From: Rhizomicrobium electricum
GTDB lineage: Bacteria > Pseudomonadota > Alphaproteobacteria > Micropepsales > Micropepsaceae
Direction: 5' to 3'
Assembly: GCF_011762045.1 (NCBI RefSeq)
Contig: NZ_JAASQS010000002.1
Location: 62,001 to 126,000 of the forward strand
DNA length: 64,000 nt
The translations under genes and the position numbers were made by a program. Shown here piece after piece: positions 62,447-64,000 of the stretch (the stretch's first letter is position 1; every line of letters begins with the position of its first letter). The notes under the pieces were generated by a model that made no database searches, was not told where the DNA came from, and saw nothing but the letters and a program-made list of their open reading frames with translations.

Positions 62447-64000
62447 GTGAAGTTCACACGCTTAAGGATTTCCGGCTTCAAATCGTTTGTGGAGCCAACG
62501 GAACTCTATATCGAGCCCGGACTGACGGCCATCGTCGGCCCCAACGGCTGCGGCAAGTCCAACCTGTTCGACGCCCTGCGCTGGGTGATGGGCGAAAACC
62601 GTCCGACCTCGGTGCGCGGCTCCGAAATGGACGACGTCATCTTCGCGGGTTCCGCCGGCCGTCCGCCGCGCAACGTCGCCGAAGTGACGCTCGCCATCGA
62701 CAATTCCGACCGTTCCGCCAATCCTCCGTACCAGGACTTTGAGACCATCGAGGTGTCGCGCCGCATCGAGCGCGAAGCCGGTTCGGTCTATCGCATCAAC
62801 GGCCGCGACGCGCGCCAGCGCGACGTGCAGATCTTCTTCGCCGACGCCTCGTCGGGCGCCTCCTCCACCGCGTTCGTGCGCCAAGGCATGATCGGCCAGC
62901 TGGTCAGCCAGAAGCCGCTCGCCCGCCGCGCCATCCTGGAAGAAGCCGCCGGCATTTCCGGCCTGCATCAGCGCCGCCACGAAGCCGAACTGCGTTTGAA
63001 GGCCGCCGAAGGCAATCTTTCGCGCCTCGACGACGTCATCAAGGAAGTCGAGGGCCAGCTTGCCAGCTTGAAGCGTCAGGCGCGTCAGGCCTCGCGCTAC
63101 CGCAATCTGTCCGGCCACATCCGCCGCGCCGAATCCCTCGCGTTTTATCTGCGCTGGAGTGCGGCGCAGTTGAAGGCGACCGCCGCGCAGGAGGCCCTCA
63201 CCGCCGCCGTCGCCATCGTCGAGGAAGCGACCCAGCTCGCCGCCGTCGCCTCGACCGCGCAGGCCGCCGCCGCCGAAACGCTGCCGCCGCTGCGCGAAGT
63301 CGAAGCCGAACGCGCCGCCGCCCTCACCCGCCTGATCCGTCAGCGCGAGGAACTCGACGCCGAGGAGGCCCGCGCCCGCGAACTCGCCCAGTCGCTGCGT
63401 CTGCGCATCGCCCAGAACGGCGCCGACCTCGAACGCGAGCACACGCTGCACACCGATGCCGAGACCGCGCTCACCGCCCTCGTCGCCGAAGCCAACGATC
63501 TCGAAGCCGCGCAGGAACGCGCCGGCGTCGAACTCGCCGAAGCCGATCAGAAAAACGGCGAGATGAACGCGGCCCTCTACGAGGCCGAACGCCTGCTCGA
63601 AAAGCTGCAGGCCGATCTCGCCGAGCGCAACGCCAAGATCGCCAGCCTCGAACGCCAGCGCCGCGTCTCGAACGAACTGGCCGAGAACGCGTCGGTCCAG
63701 CTCCAGGCGGCCGAAAACCGTCTCACCGAAGCGAAGGCCAACGCCGCCGCCGATCCGGATGTCGGTGCCGCCGAAGCGGCCGTCGCCGAAGCCCGCCAGT
63801 TGGCGGACATGGCGGCCCAGCTTGCCGAAACCGCGCGCGCCGAATTCGCCGTGCTCGACGAAGCCGAACGCGCCGCCCGCGACAGTCTCGAAAACACCGA
63901 GAAGGAAGCCCGCGCGACCTTCGACACTGCCGAACGCGAAGCCCGCGAGCGCGCCGAAGCGGCCGAACGCGAAGCCCGCGCCGCACTCGAAGCCGTCGAC
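62447..64000 (+). CDS. smc: Chromosome segregation protein SMC (cut by window end)
   Basis: The frame opens at GTG 62447 (AAGG about 10 bases upstream) and stays open to the end of the window, giving the first 518 residues. The N-terminal ATPase head has KFTRLRISGFKSFVEPTELY, Walker A VGPNGCGKSNLFDALRWVM, the RGSEMDDVIFAGS segment and SSTAFVRQGMIGQLVSQKP with the Q-loop-like region. From about residue 170 it is coiled coil, very rich in Ala, Glu and Arg. The hinge, second coil and Walker B are beyond the window. SMC condenses and organises the chromosome. Confidence 0.96.
   Translation, partial: MKFTRLRISGFKSFVEPTELYIEPGLTAIVGPNGCGKSNLFDALRWVMGENRPTSVRGSEMDDVIFAGSAGRPPRNVAEVTLAIDNSDRSANPPYQDFETIEVSRRIEREAGSVYRINGRDARQRDVQIFFADASSGASSTAFVRQGMIGQLVSQKPLARRAILEEAAGISGLHQRRHEAELRLKAAEGNLSRLDDVIKEVEGQLASLKRQARQASRYRNLSGHIRRAESLAFYLRWSAAQLKATAAQEALTAAVAIVEEATQLAAVASTAQAAAAETLPPLREVEAERAAALTRLIRQREELDAEEARARELAQSLRLRIAQNGADLEREHTLHTDAETALTALVAEANDLEAAQERAGVELAEADQKNGEMNAALYEAERLLEKLQADLAERNAKIASLERQRRVSNELAENASVQLQAAENRLTEAKANAAADPDVGAAEAAVAEARQLADMAAQLAETARAEFAVLDEAERAARDSLENTEKEARATFDTAEREARERAEAAEREARAALEAVD

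Overview
The window is a 64-kb piece of an alphaproteobacterial chromosome, GC-rich and dense with genes. The lineage call rests on gene content and order: a CcrM-type adenine methyltransferase next to rnhB and mutY; the run mutY, DsbA-like protein, DUF721/DciA-like protein, smc; ETF-ubiquinone oxidoreductase, TPR protein and ispE in one operon divergent from a family-4 uracil-DNA glycosylase; a NadQ/NrtR-type Nudix regulator beside nadABC; and small alphaproteobacterial families such as DUF3126. I cannot name the genus. No prophage, insertion sequence with transposase, CRISPR array, rRNA or tRNA was seen.

Layout. 1-7.3 kb: small envelope proteins, a gamma-carbonic anhydrase, PhoH, two transcription regulators. 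7.3-16.1 kb (mostly minus strand): membrane proteins, cysE, a nitroreductase, an unrecognised two-gene cassette (10.4-11.3 kb), two hybrid-free sensor kinases and queC-queE. 16.3-24.9 kb (plus): a FabH-like synthase, an operon ending in the NadQ-type regulator, a 719-bp control region, then nadA-nadB-nadC. 24.9-33.8 kb (minus): a cell wall hydrolase, ppdK, glyQ-glyS, a TrmN6-like methyltransferase. 33.9-48.7 kb: polyprenyl synthase, ispE and the ETF-QO operon, UDG, lytic transglycosylase, moaB, an orphan ParD antitoxin, MarC, a serine hydrolase, an asparaginase-type Ntn hydrolase and a glycosyltransferase. 48.8-55.4 kb: a radical SAM protein, a TPR protein, BioY and an ECF-sigma cluster. 55.6-64 kb: rnhB, ccrM, mutY, three DsbA-like proteins, the DciA-like protein and the start of smc (cut by the window end).

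The strongest non-routine signals are: (1) three families of 170-200 bp interspersed palindromic elements, one copy of which sits in frame inside mutY (about 62 extra residues in the C-terminal domain) while another supplies the C-terminus and stop codon of a dsbA-like gene; (2) seven GANTC sites packed into 92 bp directly upstream of ccrM, the gene for the enzyme expected to methylate GANTC; (3) a twice-repeated operator-like motif (TACTCA-N5-AGCATAA) with an intervening terminator-like hairpin in front of nadA, next to a NadQ-type regulator gene; (4) two candidate small RNAs on the minus strand of the same intergenic region; (5) two tandem proteins that appear to fuse a YqeY-like N-terminal domain through a membrane segment to a DsbA-type thioredoxin domain; and (6) two large neighbouring hairpins whose stems differ from each other by paired, compensating changes.

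Functional links: queC/queE make the 7-deazaguanine precursor of queuosine; nadABC with the regulator form the de novo NAD route; ispE and the polyprenyl synthase serve isoprenoid and quinone side-chain supply, and ETF-QO feeds electrons to the quinone; mutY, UDG and rnhB are genome maintenance; ccrM, the DciA-like protein and smc tie to replication and chromosome segregation. All functions are assigned from reading translated sequence and remembered family features; no database search was run.
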